From contig NZ_RBWU01000010.1 of assembly GCF_003634705.1 (NCBI RefSeq), forward strand, positions 1 through 64,000: a stretch of 64,000 bases of DNA. Direction: 5' to 3'. Source of the DNA: Actinomadura pelletieri DSM 43383 (lineage in GTDB: Bacteria; Actinomycetota; Actinomycetes; Streptosporangiales; Streptosporangiaceae). Positions within the stretch are counted from its first letter, which is position 1. Every line of letters starts with the position of its first letter. Positions 8,501 through 17,139 of the stretch are shown piece by piece. The position numbers were made by a program, and so were the translations under genes. The notes under the pieces were generated by a model. That model was not told the DNA's origin, did not search any database, and was given only the letters and a program-made list of their open reading frames with translations.

Positions 8501-9274
8501 TCATCGGCCGGTGAAACGGGCCTGGCGTTTGGCGAGGAAGGCCGCCGCGCCCTCCAACATGTCGTCGGTCGCGAAGACCGTCTCCGAGCCGTCGAGTTCG
8601 TGGGCCAGGCCGTCCTCGAGGGCCGTGTCGGTGGAGAGGTCGAGGAGTTTCTTCGCGACGCGCATCGCTACGGGTCCGCGGGAGGCGAGTGTTTCGGCCA
8701 TCTCGCGGGCGGCGTTGACGGCTTGTCCGGCATCGGCGACGCGGGTGACCAGGCCGATGGCGAGGGCGTGGGCGGCGTCGATCGGCTCGCCGAGCAGGAT
8801 CATCTCCTTGGCGCGGGCGAGGCCGATGATCCGCGGCAGCCGTTGGGTTCCGCCGCTGCCCGGTGTCACGCCTAGTTTCAGTTCCGGCATGCCCAGCTTG
8901 GACCGGTGGGTCGCGATCCGGAAGTCGCAGCACAGGGCCAGTTCGAGGCCGCCGCCCAGGGCGTGGCCCTCGATCGCGGCGACGGTCGGCACCGGGAGCG
9001 TGGCGAGCTGGCGGTAGACCAGCCGTTCCAGGAGCAGCTTGTCCTCGGCGACCCGGCCGTGCAGGTCACGGAACTCGGCGATGTCGGAACCGGCGCAGAA
9101 GGCCTTGCCTCCGGCGCCGTGCACGACGACCGCCCGGACCTCGGGGTCGCGGGCGACCGTGTGGAGCGCGGCGCGGAGTTGTCGGGTCAGTTCGCGGGAC
9201 ACGACGTTCAGGGGCGGGTTGTCCAGGACGATTTCCGTGCACGGCCCGGTGACGACGTGGACGAGGTCGGTCAT
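8501..9274 (-). CDS. Enoyl-CoA hydratase/isomerase family protein
   Basis: The 257-residue crotonase-fold enzyme acts on an acyl-CoA intermediate. It shows the oxyanion-hole segments Ala-Phe-Cys-Ala-Gly-Ser-Asp-Ile and Gly-His-Ala-Leu-Gly-Gly-Gly-Leu-Glu. It also has the Pro-Glu-Leu-Lys-Leu-Gly-Val-Thr-Pro-Gly-Ser-Gly-Gly-Thr-Gln-Arg-Leu-Pro block; both catalytic Glu positions of classical hydratases look present. It overlaps the CoA-transferase gene by 4 nt, so the product of that enzyme is the likely substrate supplier. Confidence 0.92.
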   Translation of the reverse strand: MTDLVHVVTGPCTEIVLDNPPLNVVSRELTRQLRAALHTVARDPEVRAVVVHGAGGKAFCAGSDIAEFRDLHGRVAEDKLLLERLVYRQLATLPVPTVAAIEGHALGGGLELALCCDFRIATHRSKLGMPELKLGVTPGSGGTQRLPRIIGLARAKEMILLGEPIDAAHALAIGLVTRVADAGQAVNAAREMAETLASRGPVAMRVAKKLLDLSTDTALEDGLAHELDGSETVFATDDMLEGAAAFLAKRQARFTGR

Positions 9275-10845
9275 GGGGCGGTGCCCTTCTCGGTGAGGTC
9301 GGCGGCCAGGCCCATCGGCGCGGCGGTGAACAGTCGCGGGTCCATCAGGGCGGGCTGGACGGGAACGGCGGGTTCGATGTCCATGTGGGCCAGGACGTCC
9401 TTCTCCACGTCGATGCCGGGGGCAACCTCGATCAGCGCGAGCCCGGCGGGCGTCAGCTCGAACACGGCGCGTTCGGTGATGTACCGGACGGACTGTCCTC
9501 TCTCCGCCGCCAGGCGACCGTTGAAGCTGATCTCGTTGACCGTGTTGATGAACTTGCGGTGCCGGCCCTCGGTGAGGATGGTGAGCTTTCCGTCCTCGAC
9601 GGCGACTCGGAGGTCGCCCGCGGTGAAGGTGCCGACGAAGCAGAGGCGTTTGGTCTTCGTGCTGATGTTGATGAAGCCGCCGGGGCCGCGTGGACGGTCG
9701 TCGAACGCGTGGACGTTGACGTTCCCGTACCGGTCGACCTGCGCGAACGACAGGCTGGCGATGTCGAGTCCACCGCCGTCGTAGAAGTCGAACATCGACG
9801 GCTGTTCCAGGCGGGCCTGGTAGTCGTATCCGGCGCCGCCGTCGCCGCCGAACGCCGGGACACCGCCGAAGACGCCCTGCTCGACGGTGAGGGTCAGCGC
9901 ATCCGAGACGCCCTCCTCGGCGGCGACGGAGCCGATCTGCTGCGAGATGCCGAAGCCGAGGTTGCAGATGTCGCCGCGGCGGAACTCCATGAGCGATCGG
10001 CGCGCGATGACCTTTCGGACGTCCAGGGGCGAGGCGGCGACGCCTGCGGAGGGGGCGCGCAGTTCGCCCGAGTAGTACGGGGAGTGCGCGGTCGCGTAGG
10101 TCTGGCGTTGCGCGGCGTCCACGTAGACGAGGTCGACCAGGGCGCCGGGGACGCGGACGTCCGCCGGGCGCAGCGAACGCCGTGCCGCGAGCCGTTCGAC
10201 CTGGACGACGACCTTGCCGCCGTTGTTGTGGGCGGCCATCGCCAGCGCGAGGGTGTCGCCGAGGATCGGTTCGTGTTCGAACGTGAGATTGCCGTCCTCG
10301 TCGGCCGTGGTGGCCCGCAGGACGACGACGTCGATGGGTAGGGCGCGGTACAGCAGCCACTCCCGTCCGGCCAGTTCGACCACCTCGACCAGATCCTCGG
10401 TGGTGCGGGCGTTCTGCTTGCCGCCCGTCTGCCGCGGATCGACATAGGTGCCGAGGCCGACGTGGGTGAGGTGGCCGGGACGTCCGGCGGCCATGTCGCG
10501 GCACAGGGCCGACAGGACGCCCTGCGGAAGCGAGTACGCCTCCAGCGCGCCGTCGGCGACCAGGGCGCCGAGCCGGGGTTCGTTGCCGATGTTGCTGCCG
10601 ATCGTCCGGCGGGCGAGGCCGGGTAGTCCCAGCTGGGAGAACCCCTTGTCGGCGAAGTCGCCGACGCCGACGACACGGACGGTGGTGAGGTCGCGCGGGT
10701 GGCCGGTGGCGCGGAACCGTTCCGCGAGCGCGTCGATGAACGCCTGTGGCACGCCGTGTCCGGCGCCCGAGCCGCCGACCCAGACGGCGTCGCCGTCGCG
10801 GACGAGGGCGAGCGCGTCGTCGACGGTTCCGATGGCGGGGCTCAT
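9271..10845 (-). CDS. Acyl-CoA:acetate/3-ketoacid CoA-transferase (YdiF/PCT type, fused subunits)
   Basis: The 524-residue single-chain enzyme joins the alpha-like part (about 1-260, with Val-Gly-Gly-Ser-Gly-Ala-Gly-His) and the beta-like part. The beta part carries Val-Glu-Gln-Gly-Val-Phe-Gly-Gly, whose Glu forms the CoA thioester in this family. It moves CoA onto a carboxylic acid, activating or releasing a pathway intermediate. Both ends overlap neighbours by 4 nt (SDR upstream, crotonase downstream), indicating tight coupling. Confidence 0.9.
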   Translation of the reverse strand: MSPAIGTVDDALALVRDGDAVWVGGSGAGHGVPQAFIDALAERFRATGHPRDLTTVRVVGVGDFADKGFSQLGLPGLARRTIGSNIGNEPRLGALVADGALEAYSLPQGVLSALCRDMAAGRPGHLTHVGLGTYVDPRQTGGKQNARTTEDLVEVVELAGREWLLYRALPIDVVVLRATTADEDGNLTFEHEPILGDTLALAMAAHNNGGKVVVQVERLAARRSLRPADVRVPGALVDLVYVDAAQRQTYATAHSPYYSGELRAPSAGVAASPLDVRKVIARRSLMEFRRGDICNLGFGISQQIGSVAAEEGVSDALTLTVEQGVFGGVPAFGGDGGAGYDYQARLEQPSMFDFYDGGGLDIASLSFAQVDRYGNVNVHAFDDRPRGPGGFINISTKTKRLCFVGTFTAGDLRVAVEDGKLTILTEGRHRKFINTVNEISFNGRLAAERGQSVRYITERAVFELTPAGLALIEVAPGIDVEKDVLAHMDIEPAVPVQPALMDPRLFTAAPMGLAADLTEKGTAP

Positions 10846-11612
10846 GGCATCAGCCCTCCGCTGTTGGGGTTGAGGGTCTGGCCGATGAGGAGCGCGGACG
10901 CGTCCGACAGCAGGAAGACGACGCAGTCGGCGACCTCCTCGGGCTCACCGAACCGGCCCAGCGGCAGCTCGGCCATGCGTTTGCGACCGACCTCGCCCTC
11001 CATCACGGTCCGGCCCATGTCGGTGTTGGTGACACCGGGCGCCACGCAGTTCGCGCGGATGCCGCGCTGCCCGAACTCGCGGGAGATCGACTTGGCGAGC
11101 GCGATCAGCCCGGCCTTGGCGCTGGCGTAGTGCGCGACGCCCGGCCAGCCGACCAGGCCGAGGCGGGACGCGATGTTCACGATGGAGCCCGACCCGCGTT
11201 CCAGCATCCCGGGCAGCACCGCCTGGCTCGCGTGGAACGCCGCGGTGAGGTCGGTGGCGATGACCCGATCCCATTCCTCGGGGGTCACGTCCAGGAACGG
11301 TGTCTCGGGCATGATGCCCGCGTTGTTGACCAGGCCGTCGATCCGGCCGAACCGTCGCTGCACCGCCGCGACGAAACCGAACACCTGGTCGCGGTCGGTG
11401 ACGTCGCAGCGGTGGACGTCCGCGTCGACGCCGAGGGCGCGGGCCTCGTCGGCGACGTTCTTCGCCCCGGCCTCGCTGTCCCGGTAGGCGATCGCGACAT
11501 CGGCTCCGGCGGCCGCGGCGGCCAGCGCGATCGATCGGCCGAGGCCCCGGCCGCCGCCGGTCACCGCCACCACCCGGCCGTACAGCGGGCCCGACCCGTT
11601 TCGCTCCGACAT
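10842..11612 (-). CDS. SDR-family oxidoreductase, first gene of the leftward catabolic operon
   Basis: A classical short-chain dehydrogenase of 256 residues: Thr-Gly-Gly-Gly-Arg-Gly-Leu-Gly nucleotide loop, Asn-Asn-Ala-Gly, and a Ser-Tyr-Lys catalytic set (Ile-Ala-Ser-Arg..., then Tyr-Ala-Ser-Ala-Lys). I placed the start at ATG 11612, preceded by GAGGTGGGG; an ATG four codons earlier lies within that RBS region. A LacI-type palindrome sits 18 nt upstream. The operon continues through CoA-transferase, crotonase, shikimate dehydrogenase-like enzyme and glycerate kinase. Confidence 0.9.
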   Translation of the reverse strand: MSERNGSGPLYGRVVAVTGGGRGLGRSIALAAAAAGADVAIAYRDSEAGAKNVADEARALGVDADVHRCDVTDRDQVFGFVAAVQRRFGRIDGLVNNAGIMPETPFLDVTPEEWDRVIATDLTAAFHASQAVLPGMLERGSGSIVNIASRLGLVGWPGVAHYASAKAGLIALAKSISREFGQRGIRANCVAPGVTNTDMGRTVMEGEVGRKRMAELPLGRFGEPEEVADCVVFLLSDASALLIGQTLNPNSGGLMP

Positions 11613-11629
11613 GCCCCACCTCATTCTCT

Positions 11630-11641
11630 GTAAGCGCTTTC
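11630..11641. promoter_or_regulatory. LacI-type operator, divergent SDR/amidohydrolase promoters
   Basis: GTAAGCGCTTTC, 11 of 12 bases identical to the perfect palindrome GTAAGCGCTTAC found at 17070. It lies between the divergent starts at 11612 and 11666 and is probably bound by the LacI protein encoded at 15996-17021. Confidence 0.8.
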
Positions 11642-11665
11642 AATTTTCCGTTACCATCTCACAGC

Positions 11666-12694
11666 GTGATGACCACTTCAAGCCCCCATCCGGCCGCGGG
11701 CGGCGGACGCGTCGTCGACGTCCACGCGCACGCCGTCCCGGCGGCCCTGCTGGCCGAACTGAAACCACCTGACCTCACCGACGACCTGCGCATCCGGTTC
11801 GGGGCGCGGTTGACGCCGCCCGTCCCGGAGGCCCTCACCGACGTGCGGTCGCGCATCGCGGAGATGGACCGGACCGGTGTGGACGTCCAGGTCGTCTCGC
11901 CGTGGCTGGAGCTGAGCCCGGACGAACTCGACCCGGCCGCGGCCACCGCGTTCCTGAACGTCCTGGACGAGGCCATGGCCGCGGTCGTGGCGACGCGCCC
12001 CGACCGGCTGGTCGCGCTGGTCCTCCTCGACCGGCACGACCCGGAGTCGGCGGCGGTCCGGCTCAGGCGGGCGGCGGCCCGGCCCGGGTTCGCCGGTGGA
12101 GAACTGGCCGTGGGCGGGCCCGGTCCCCGGCTGGACGACGCGCGCTGGGATCCACTCTGGAAGGCCGCGTCGGACACGGGCGCGCTGGTGCTGCTGCATC
12201 CCTGGCGGGCGGCGTCCCCGGCGGACCTGCGCACCGACCGGCTCGGCGACATCGTGGACAATCCGGCGCAGTCGACCGCGGCAGTCGCCGCGATGATCCT
12301 CACGGGCGTCTTCGACCGCTTCCCCGACCTGCGGTTGTGCGTCGTCCACGGGGGCGGGTTCCTGCCCTACCAGGCCGGAAGGCTCGACGCGATCGCCCGG
12401 CTCCGGCCCGACTGGTCCGATGACCGCGTGCCGCCGAGCACGGCCCTGCGGCGGCTCTACTACGACTCGCTCACCCATTCGGCGACGTCGCTGGCGTGGC
12501 TCGTCGAGTTCGCCGGGAGCGACCACGTGCTGCTCGGCAGCGACCATCCGTTCCCCACCGGCGACCCCGAGGCGGTCGCGGCGGTGGCGACGGCTCCCGG
12601 CCTGTCGCACGCCCAGCGCGGCGACGTTCTGGGCGGCGCCGCCGCGGGTCTCCTCGGCCACCGCACCTTGACAGTCCTGAATTCCATGAAATAG
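11666..12694 (+). CDS. Amidohydrolase-family protein (ACMSD-like)
   Basis: The 342-residue TIM-barrel metalloenzyme belongs to the amidohydrolase_2/ACMSD group, which includes decarboxylases and hydrolases of aromatic-derived acids. The N-terminal Val-Asp-Val-His-Ala-His supplies the HxH metal pair. Val-Val-His-Gly-Gly-Gly-Phe-Leu-Pro-Tyr supplies a further His, and Leu-Leu-Gly-Ser-Asp-His-Pro-Phe the Asp. The start is GTG 11666 or the ATG directly after it; no strong RBS is seen, so the transcript may be leaderless. It is transcribed divergently from the SDR operon across a shared operator. Confidence 0.87.
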   Translation: MMTTSSPHPAAGGGRVVDVHAHAVPAALLAELKPPDLTDDLRIRFGARLTPPVPEALTDVRSRIAEMDRTGVDVQVVSPWLELSPDELDPAAATAFLNVLDEAMAAVVATRPDRLVALVLLDRHDPESAAVRLRRAAARPGFAGGELAVGGPGPRLDDARWDPLWKAASDTGALVLLHPWRAASPADLRTDRLGDIVDNPAQSTAAVAAMILTGVFDRFPDLRLCVVHGGGFLPYQAGRLDAIARLRPDWSDDRVPPSTALRRLYYDSLTHSATSLAWLVEFAGSDHVLLGSDHPFPTGDPEAVAAVATAPGLSHAQRGDVLGGAAAGLLGHRTLTVLNSMK

Positions 12695-12705
12695 AAAGCG
12701 CTTAC
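12694..12705. promoter_or_regulatory. LacI-type operator upstream of the Gfo/Idh gene
   Basis: GAAAGCGCTTAC, the near-palindrome repeated at 11630, 17070 and 17140. It straddles the end of the amidohydrolase gene, 21 nt before the next ATG, so a second regulated promoter probably drives the rightward arm. Confidence 0.78.
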
Positions 12706-12725
12706 AGAAATCCAGGGAGGTACTC

Positions 12726-13886
12726 ATGGATCAGGTGCGCATCGGCATCATCATGAACGGCGTCACCGGACGGATGGGGACGCGCCAGCACCTCGACCGT
12801 TCGATCGTGGCGATCCGGAACCAGGGCGGGCTCGCCCTCAAGGACGGCCGCAGGCTCGTCCTCGACCCCATCCTCGTCGGACGCAACCCCGCGAAGCTGG
12901 AGGACCTCGCCCGGCGCTACGGCGTCGACCGCTGGACGACCGACCTCGACGGGGCCCTCGCCAACGAGGACGACACGATCTACTTCGACGCGCAGACGAC
13001 GCAACTGCGGGCCGAGGCGGTGCGCAAGGCCATCGCGGCGGGCAAGCACATCTTCTGCGAGAAGCCGACGGCCGTGTCGCTCGACGAGGCCCTCGAACTC
13101 GCACGGCTCGCCGACGCGGCCGGGGTCAAGCACGGCGTCGTCCAGGACAAGCTGTTCCTGCCCGGCATCCGCAAGCTAAAGAGGCTCATCGACGGCGGCT
13201 TCTTCGGCACCATGCTGAGCTTCCGGCTGAACTTCGGCTACTGGGTGTTCGAGGGCGACTGGCAGCACCTCAACCGTCCGTCGTGGAACTACCGCAGCGA
13301 GGACGGCGGCGGCCTCATCCTCGACATGTATCCGCACTGGCGGTACCTGATCGACAACGTCGTCTCGCCGATCAAGTCGGTCCTGTGCCACAGCGCCATC
13401 CACATCCCGAAGCGCTGGGACGAAGACCACCGCCCCTACGACTCCACCGCCGAGGACGCCGCCTACGGCCTGTTCGAACTGGAGAACGGCGTCACCGCCC
13501 AGTTCACGACGTCCTGGGCCACCCGCCCCTACCGCGACGAGATCGGCGAGTGGCAGCTCGACGGCACGCACGGCAGCGCGATCGCCGGGCTGCGCGAGTG
13601 CCGGGCGCAGTCCCGGGCCAACACGCCCATGCCGGTGTGGAACCCCGACATCCCGAACCCGATCGACTTCCGGGCGGGATGGCTGCGGGTGCCCGACAAC
13701 GAGGAGTTCGAGAACGCGTTCCGCGTCCAGTGGGAGATGTTCCTGCGGCACGTGGTCGAGGACGCGCCGTTCGGCTGGGACCTGCTGGAGGGCGCCAAGG
13801 GCGTCCAGCTCGCCGAGCTGGCGTTGCGGTCCGCGCGCGAGCGCCGCTGGGTCGACGTGCCCGAGCTGACGGTCGGGTCGGCGTGA
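12726..13886 (+). CDS. Gfo/Idh/MocA-family oxidoreductase
   Basis: The 386-residue NAD(P)-dependent dehydrogenase has a Rossmann domain at the N-terminus (Ile-Ile-Met-Asn-Gly-Val-Thr-Gly-Arg-Met-Gly) and the Cys-Glu-Lys-Pro-Thr-Ala motif typical of sugar- and cyclitol-oxidising members. A C-terminal substrate domain follows, with an Asp-Met-Tyr-Pro-His-Trp-Arg-Tyr segment in the active-site helix. AGGGAGG precedes ATG 12726. It overlaps the DUF993 gene (GTGA). This trio with a DUF993 protein and a TIM-barrel isomerase suggests oxidation of a sugar, glycoside or cyclitol followed by C-C cleavage. Confidence 0.9.
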   Translation: MDQVRIGIIMNGVTGRMGTRQHLDRSIVAIRNQGGLALKDGRRLVLDPILVGRNPAKLEDLARRYGVDRWTTDLDGALANEDDTIYFDAQTTQLRAEAVRKAIAAGKHIFCEKPTAVSLDEALELARLADAAGVKHGVVQDKLFLPGIRKLKRLIDGGFFGTMLSFRLNFGYWVFEGDWQHLNRPSWNYRSEDGGGLILDMYPHWRYLIDNVVSPIKSVLCHSAIHIPKRWDEDHRPYDSTAEDAAYGLFELENGVTAQFTTSWATRPYRDEIGEWQLDGTHGSAIAGLRECRAQSRANTPMPVWNPDIPNPIDFRAGWLRVPDNEEFENAFRVQWEMFLRHVVEDAPFGWDLLEGAKGVQLAELALRSARERRWVDVPELTVGSA

Positions 13887-15094
13887 CCTCGCTGCTGCTG
13901 CCCTCCGGCACCACGCTGGAGAAGTACACGTTGCGCGGCGCCCCGCGCCCGCTGCCGAGTCGCCGGGACGCGCCGCGCACCCGCCGGGCGTACGCGGCCG
14001 CGCACGTCGTGGCCGACCCGCTCGCCACCGTCGACCCGGCGCTCGACCCGGCCGTCGACTGGGACGCGACACTGAGGTTCCGGCACCACCTGTGGGACCT
14101 CGGGCTGGGCGTCGCGGAGGCGATGGACACCGCGCAACGCGGCATGGGACTGCCGCACGGGCTCGTCCGGGAGCTGATCGAGCGGTCCTGCGGGGAGGCG
14201 GTGGAACGCGGCGCCGCCATCGCGTGCGGCGCGGGCACCGACGACCTCCCGGAGGACCGGCCCGTCACCCTCGCCGAGATCGAACGCTCCTACCTGCGCC
14301 AGTGCCGGTGGATCGAGGACGCGGGCGGCCAGGTGGTGCTGATGGCCAGCCGGGCGCTGTGCCGCACGGCGCGTTCGGCCGACGACTACCTGTCGGTGTA
14401 CGGGACGGTCCTCGGCTCGCTGACCCGGCCCGCGATCCTGCACTGGCTCGGCGACATGTTCGACCCGCGGCTGGCGGGCTACTGGGGCACCGCCGACCTC
14501 GACACGGCCGCCGACACCGTCGTCCGGCTGATCACGGAGAACGCGAGGTCGGTCGACGGCATCAAGATCTCCCTGCTCGACGCCGGGCGGGAGGTCGCCC
14601 TGCGCCGCAGGCTTCCCGCCGGGACGACGATGTTCACCGGGGACGACTTCAACTACCCCGAGCTGATCAGGGGCGACGAGCAGGGGCACAGCGACGCCCT
14701 GCTGGGGATCTTCGACGCGATCGCGCCGCTGGCGGCCGAGGCCTTCGCCCTGCTGGACGGGGGCGACGCGGCGGGCTTCGACCGCGTGCTGGCGCCGACC
14801 GTGCCGCTGTCCCGGGCGATCTTCGAGGCGCCGACGTACCACTACAAGACCGGCATCGTGTTCCTGGCCTACCTGCGCGGTCTCCAGTCGCACTTCGTCA
14901 TGCTCGGCGGGCACCAGGGGGCCCGGTCGGTCGGCCATCTCGCGCGCCTGTTCCGGCTCGCCGACCGGGCGGGCCTCATCGAGGACGTCGACCTCGCGGT
15001 CGCCCGCATGCGCGCCGTGCTCGCGACCGCGGGCATCGACGGAAGGGACACCGTGGTCGCGGGGAGCGGCACGTCAGCGAGGAGCGGAACGTGA
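13883..15094 (+). CDS. DUF993 protein (dihydrodipicolinate synthase-like TIM barrel)
   Basis: The 403-residue protein shows the DUF993 hallmarks: Ala-Ala-His-Val-Val-Ala-Asp-Pro, Glu-Ala-Met-Asp-Thr-Ala-Gln-Arg-Gly-Met-Gly, and His-Trp-Leu-Gly-Asp-Met-Phe-Asp-Pro. Asp-Gly-Ile-Lys-Ile-Ser-Leu-Leu-Asp carries a candidate Schiff-base Lys, followed by Thr-Gly-Asp-Asp-Phe-Asn-Tyr. The family is related to class I DapA/aldolase barrels but has no established reaction that I know of. I set the start at GTG 13883 (GTGA overlap with the preceding stop) because homology begins just after it; the longer open frame upstream is in the shadow of the Gfo/Idh gene. Confidence 0.85.
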   Translation: MTSLLLPSGTTLEKYTLRGAPRPLPSRRDAPRTRRAYAAAHVVADPLATVDPALDPAVDWDATLRFRHHLWDLGLGVAEAMDTAQRGMGLPHGLVRELIERSCGEAVERGAAIACGAGTDDLPEDRPVTLAEIERSYLRQCRWIEDAGGQVVLMASRALCRTARSADDYLSVYGTVLGSLTRPAILHWLGDMFDPRLAGYWGTADLDTAADTVVRLITENARSVDGIKISLLDAGREVALRRRLPAGTTMFTGDDFNYPELIRGDEQGHSDALLGIFDAIAPLAAEAFALLDGGDAAGFDRVLAPTVPLSRAIFEAPTYHYKTGIVFLAYLRGLQSHFVMLGGHQGARSVGHLARLFRLADRAGLIEDVDLAVARMRAVLATAGIDGRDTVVAGSGTSARSGT

Positions 15095-15909
15095 GCGTCG
15101 AACGGCTCGCCATCAACCAGATCACGGTGAAGGCATGGTCCTTCGAGGAGACCGTGCGCGGGCTCGCGCGGCACGGGATCGGCTGGATCGGCGCCTGGGT
15201 CGGTCCCGTCGAGGAGTACGGCTTGGAGCGGGCGGCGGCGCTGTTGCGCGACCATGGCGTGCGGGTGTCCAGCATGTGCCGGGCCGGGTTCTTCACCGGC
15301 AAGAACCCGGACGGCGGGGGGCTCGACCACGACGCCAACCGCCGTGCCGTGGACCTGACGGCGGCGATCGGTGGGGACGTGCTCTACATGGTGAGCGGGG
15401 GCGTCCATGATGACCTGAGCCTGCCCCGGTCGCGTGCGGCCGTCGTGGAGGGGATCGCCGAGCTGGTGCCGTACGCGGCGGCGGCGGGCGTCCGGCTCGC
15501 GGTCGAGCCGCTGCACCCGATGATGTGCGCCGAACGGTCGGTCACGGTGACCCTCGACCAGTCGCTCGACATCGTCGAGCGGTTCGACCCCGCGCACGTC
15601 GGGCTCGCGGTGGACACCTACAACGTGTGGTGGGATCCCGGGCTCGACGCTGCGCTGGCCCGCGCGGGCGACCGGATCATCGGCTACCAGGTGTGCGACT
15701 GGCTGGTGCCGCAGCCGCACCCGACGTTCGGGCGCGGGCTGCCCGGCGACGGCGCGATCGACATCCCCGCGATCACCCGGGCCGTCGACGCCGCCGGGTT
15801 CACGGGACCGATCGAGGTCGAGATCTTCAACGAGAAGGTGTGGGCACGGGACCCCGACGACGTTCTCGCGGCCGTCGTCGCGGGCTTCCCGCACCACGTC
15901 CTGCCCTGA
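15091..15909 (+). CDS. Sugar phosphate isomerase/epimerase-like TIM barrel
   Basis: The 272-residue protein is of the AP-endonuclease-2/IolE-like family, starting at GTG 15091 in a GTGA overlap. Conserved acid and His positions are visible: Ala-Val-Glu-Pro-Leu-His, Val-Asp-Thr-Tyr-Asn-Val-Trp-Trp, the Gly-Arg-Gly-Leu-Pro-Gly-Asp-Gly loop and Ile-Glu-Val-Glu-Ile-Phe-Asn. They match the divalent-metal site of the fold. Members isomerise keto-sugars or inososes; some relatives eliminate aglycones from 3-keto-glycosides. It is the last gene of the rightward arm. Confidence 0.85.
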   Translation: MSVERLAINQITVKAWSFEETVRGLARHGIGWIGAWVGPVEEYGLERAAALLRDHGVRVSSMCRAGFFTGKNPDGGGLDHDANRRAVDLTAAIGGDVLYMVSGGVHDDLSLPRSRAAVVEGIAELVPYAAAAGVRLAVEPLHPMMCAERSVTVTLDQSLDIVERFDPAHVGLAVDTYNVWWDPGLDAALARAGDRIIGYQVCDWLVPQPHPTFGRGLPGDGAIDIPAITRAVDAAGFTGPIEVEIFNEKVWARDPDDVLAAVVAGFPHHVLP

Positions 15910-15921
15910 GAACGGCCGGTG

Positions 15922-15951
15922 CGCCCGGTGAGCAGCGTCGCTCGCCGGGCG
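15922..15951. terminator. Hairpin between convergent isomerase and LacI genes
   Basis: CGCCCGGTGAGC pairs with GCTCGCCGGGCG (one G-T pair) around a 6-nt loop. It lies between the rightward arm and the oppositely oriented regulator, so it can serve both. Confidence 0.6.
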
Positions 15952-15995
15952 TATCGGCATGCCCGCCCCGCCCCGGACGCGGCGGGAGGCCCGCC

Positions 15996-17021
15996 TCAGG
16001 CGGGTGGGGCGGCGCTCTCGCGGAGGGCGAGGGTGCCCTCGATCTCCACCACGTGCCGGGGGGACGCGGGACGCAGCGCCAGGTCCATCGCCGTCTCCCC
16101 CACCCGCTCCAGGGGGATCTCCACCGTGGTCAGGGACGGCACCGCGTCGATCGCCGCGGGCAGGCCGCCGAACCCGGTCACCGACACCTCGTCCGGGACG
16201 ACGATCCCGGCGGAGCGCAGCCACGACATCGCGCCGAGCGCCAGGACGTCGGCGACGGCCATCACGCAGCGCGGCGGGTTCCGGCGGCTCATCAGCGACT
16301 GCGCGGCGGACTGTCCGCCCTCGCGGGACAGGTCGGGGTAGACGATGTCGTCGCGGCGCAGCACGATGCCGTGGTCCTTCAGGCCCTGTTTCAGCCCCTG
16401 CAGGCGGTCGCGGACGGTGAGCAGCCGCAGCGGGCCCGCGATCACGCCGAACGAGGTGTGCCCGAGTTTCACCATCGCGGCGGCCAGCTCGCGCATGGCC
16501 GCGGCGTTGTCGATCTGGACGAGGTGGCCGACGTCCCGGCCACGGGTCACCGAGACGACCGATCCGCCGGACTCCTGGTAGGCGCGCAGCTCGGCGCGCA
16601 TGGCGGCGTTGTGCGCGGTGTCGCGGAACGCGCTGCCGGTGAGGATGAGCGCCCGGACCCGCTGGTGGACGAGCAGCTTGACGTATTCGAGCTCGCGCGC
16701 CGGGTCGCGGTAGGTGCACACCATGTTGACCAGCAGGTCCTCGCGCTCGGCCACCGACATGACCCCGCCGCTGAGCAGGGCGAAGTAGCTGTCGCGGACG
16801 TCGTGGACGACGAGTCCGACGCTGCTGGACGACGAGGTGGCGAGGGCGCGGGCGTGCGGGTTCGCCCGGTACCCCAGCTCGGCCGCCGCGGCGAGCACCC
16901 GCTCGCGGAGCCCGGCCCGTCCGCCGTAGTCGGGGTCGCTGAGCATCCGCGACGCCGTGGCGATCGAGACGCCCGCGTGCGCGGCGACGTCCTGCAGTCG
17001 GACCAGGTTGCGGTCGGCCAT
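15996..17021 (-). CDS. LacI-family transcriptional regulator (regulator 1)
   Basis: The 341-residue regulator has an N-terminal LacI HTH: Leu-Gln-Asp-Val-Ala-Ala-His-Ala-Gly-Val-Ser-Ile-Ala-Thr-Ala-Ser-Arg, hinge near residues 45-60. A periplasmic-binding-like effector domain follows (Gly-Leu-Val-Val-His-Asp-Val-Arg-Asp-Ser-Tyr-Phe onward). GGAGGAAG precedes ATG 17021. Two copies of the AAGCGCTT-type operator lie in its own promoter region and two more control the catabolic arms. It is therefore probably an autoregulated repressor released by a pathway metabolite. Confidence 0.92.
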   Translation of the reverse strand: MADRNLVRLQDVAAHAGVSIATASRMLSDPDYGGRAGLRERVLAAAAELGYRANPHARALATSSSSSVGLVVHDVRDSYFALLSGGVMSVAEREDLLVNMVCTYRDPARELEYVKLLVHQRVRALILTGSAFRDTAHNAAMRAELRAYQESGGSVVSVTRGRDVGHLVQIDNAAAMRELAAAMVKLGHTSFGVIAGPLRLLTVRDRLQGLKQGLKDHGIVLRRDDIVYPDLSREGGQSAAQSLMSRRNPPRCVMAVADVLALGAMSWLRSAGIVVPDEVSVTGFGGLPAAIDAVPSLTTVEIPLERVGETAMDLALRPASPRHVVEIEGTLALRESAAPPA

Positions 17022-17069
17022 GGGTGTCGCTTCCTCCCGGGTACGGTCCGCATTATCGTGGCGGAATCC

Positions 17070-17081
17070 GTAAGCGCTTAC
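17070..17081. promoter_or_regulatory. Perfect LacI operator palindrome upstream of regulator 1
   Basis: GTAAGCGCTTAC, a perfect 12-bp palindrome 49 nt upstream of the regulator's ATG. It is the consensus for the other three sites in this region. Confidence 0.85.
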
Positions 17082-17139
17082 AACTCGCCCCCTCGACGCG
17101 AGTCCTCTCCACCTGCATACCTCGCCGATGACCAGAAGT

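Noticed and set aside
8501..10504. 667-codon frame joining the crotonase with upstream sequence
   Set aside because: Only the last 257 codons are coding. The upstream part is the CoA-transferase gene read in another frame.
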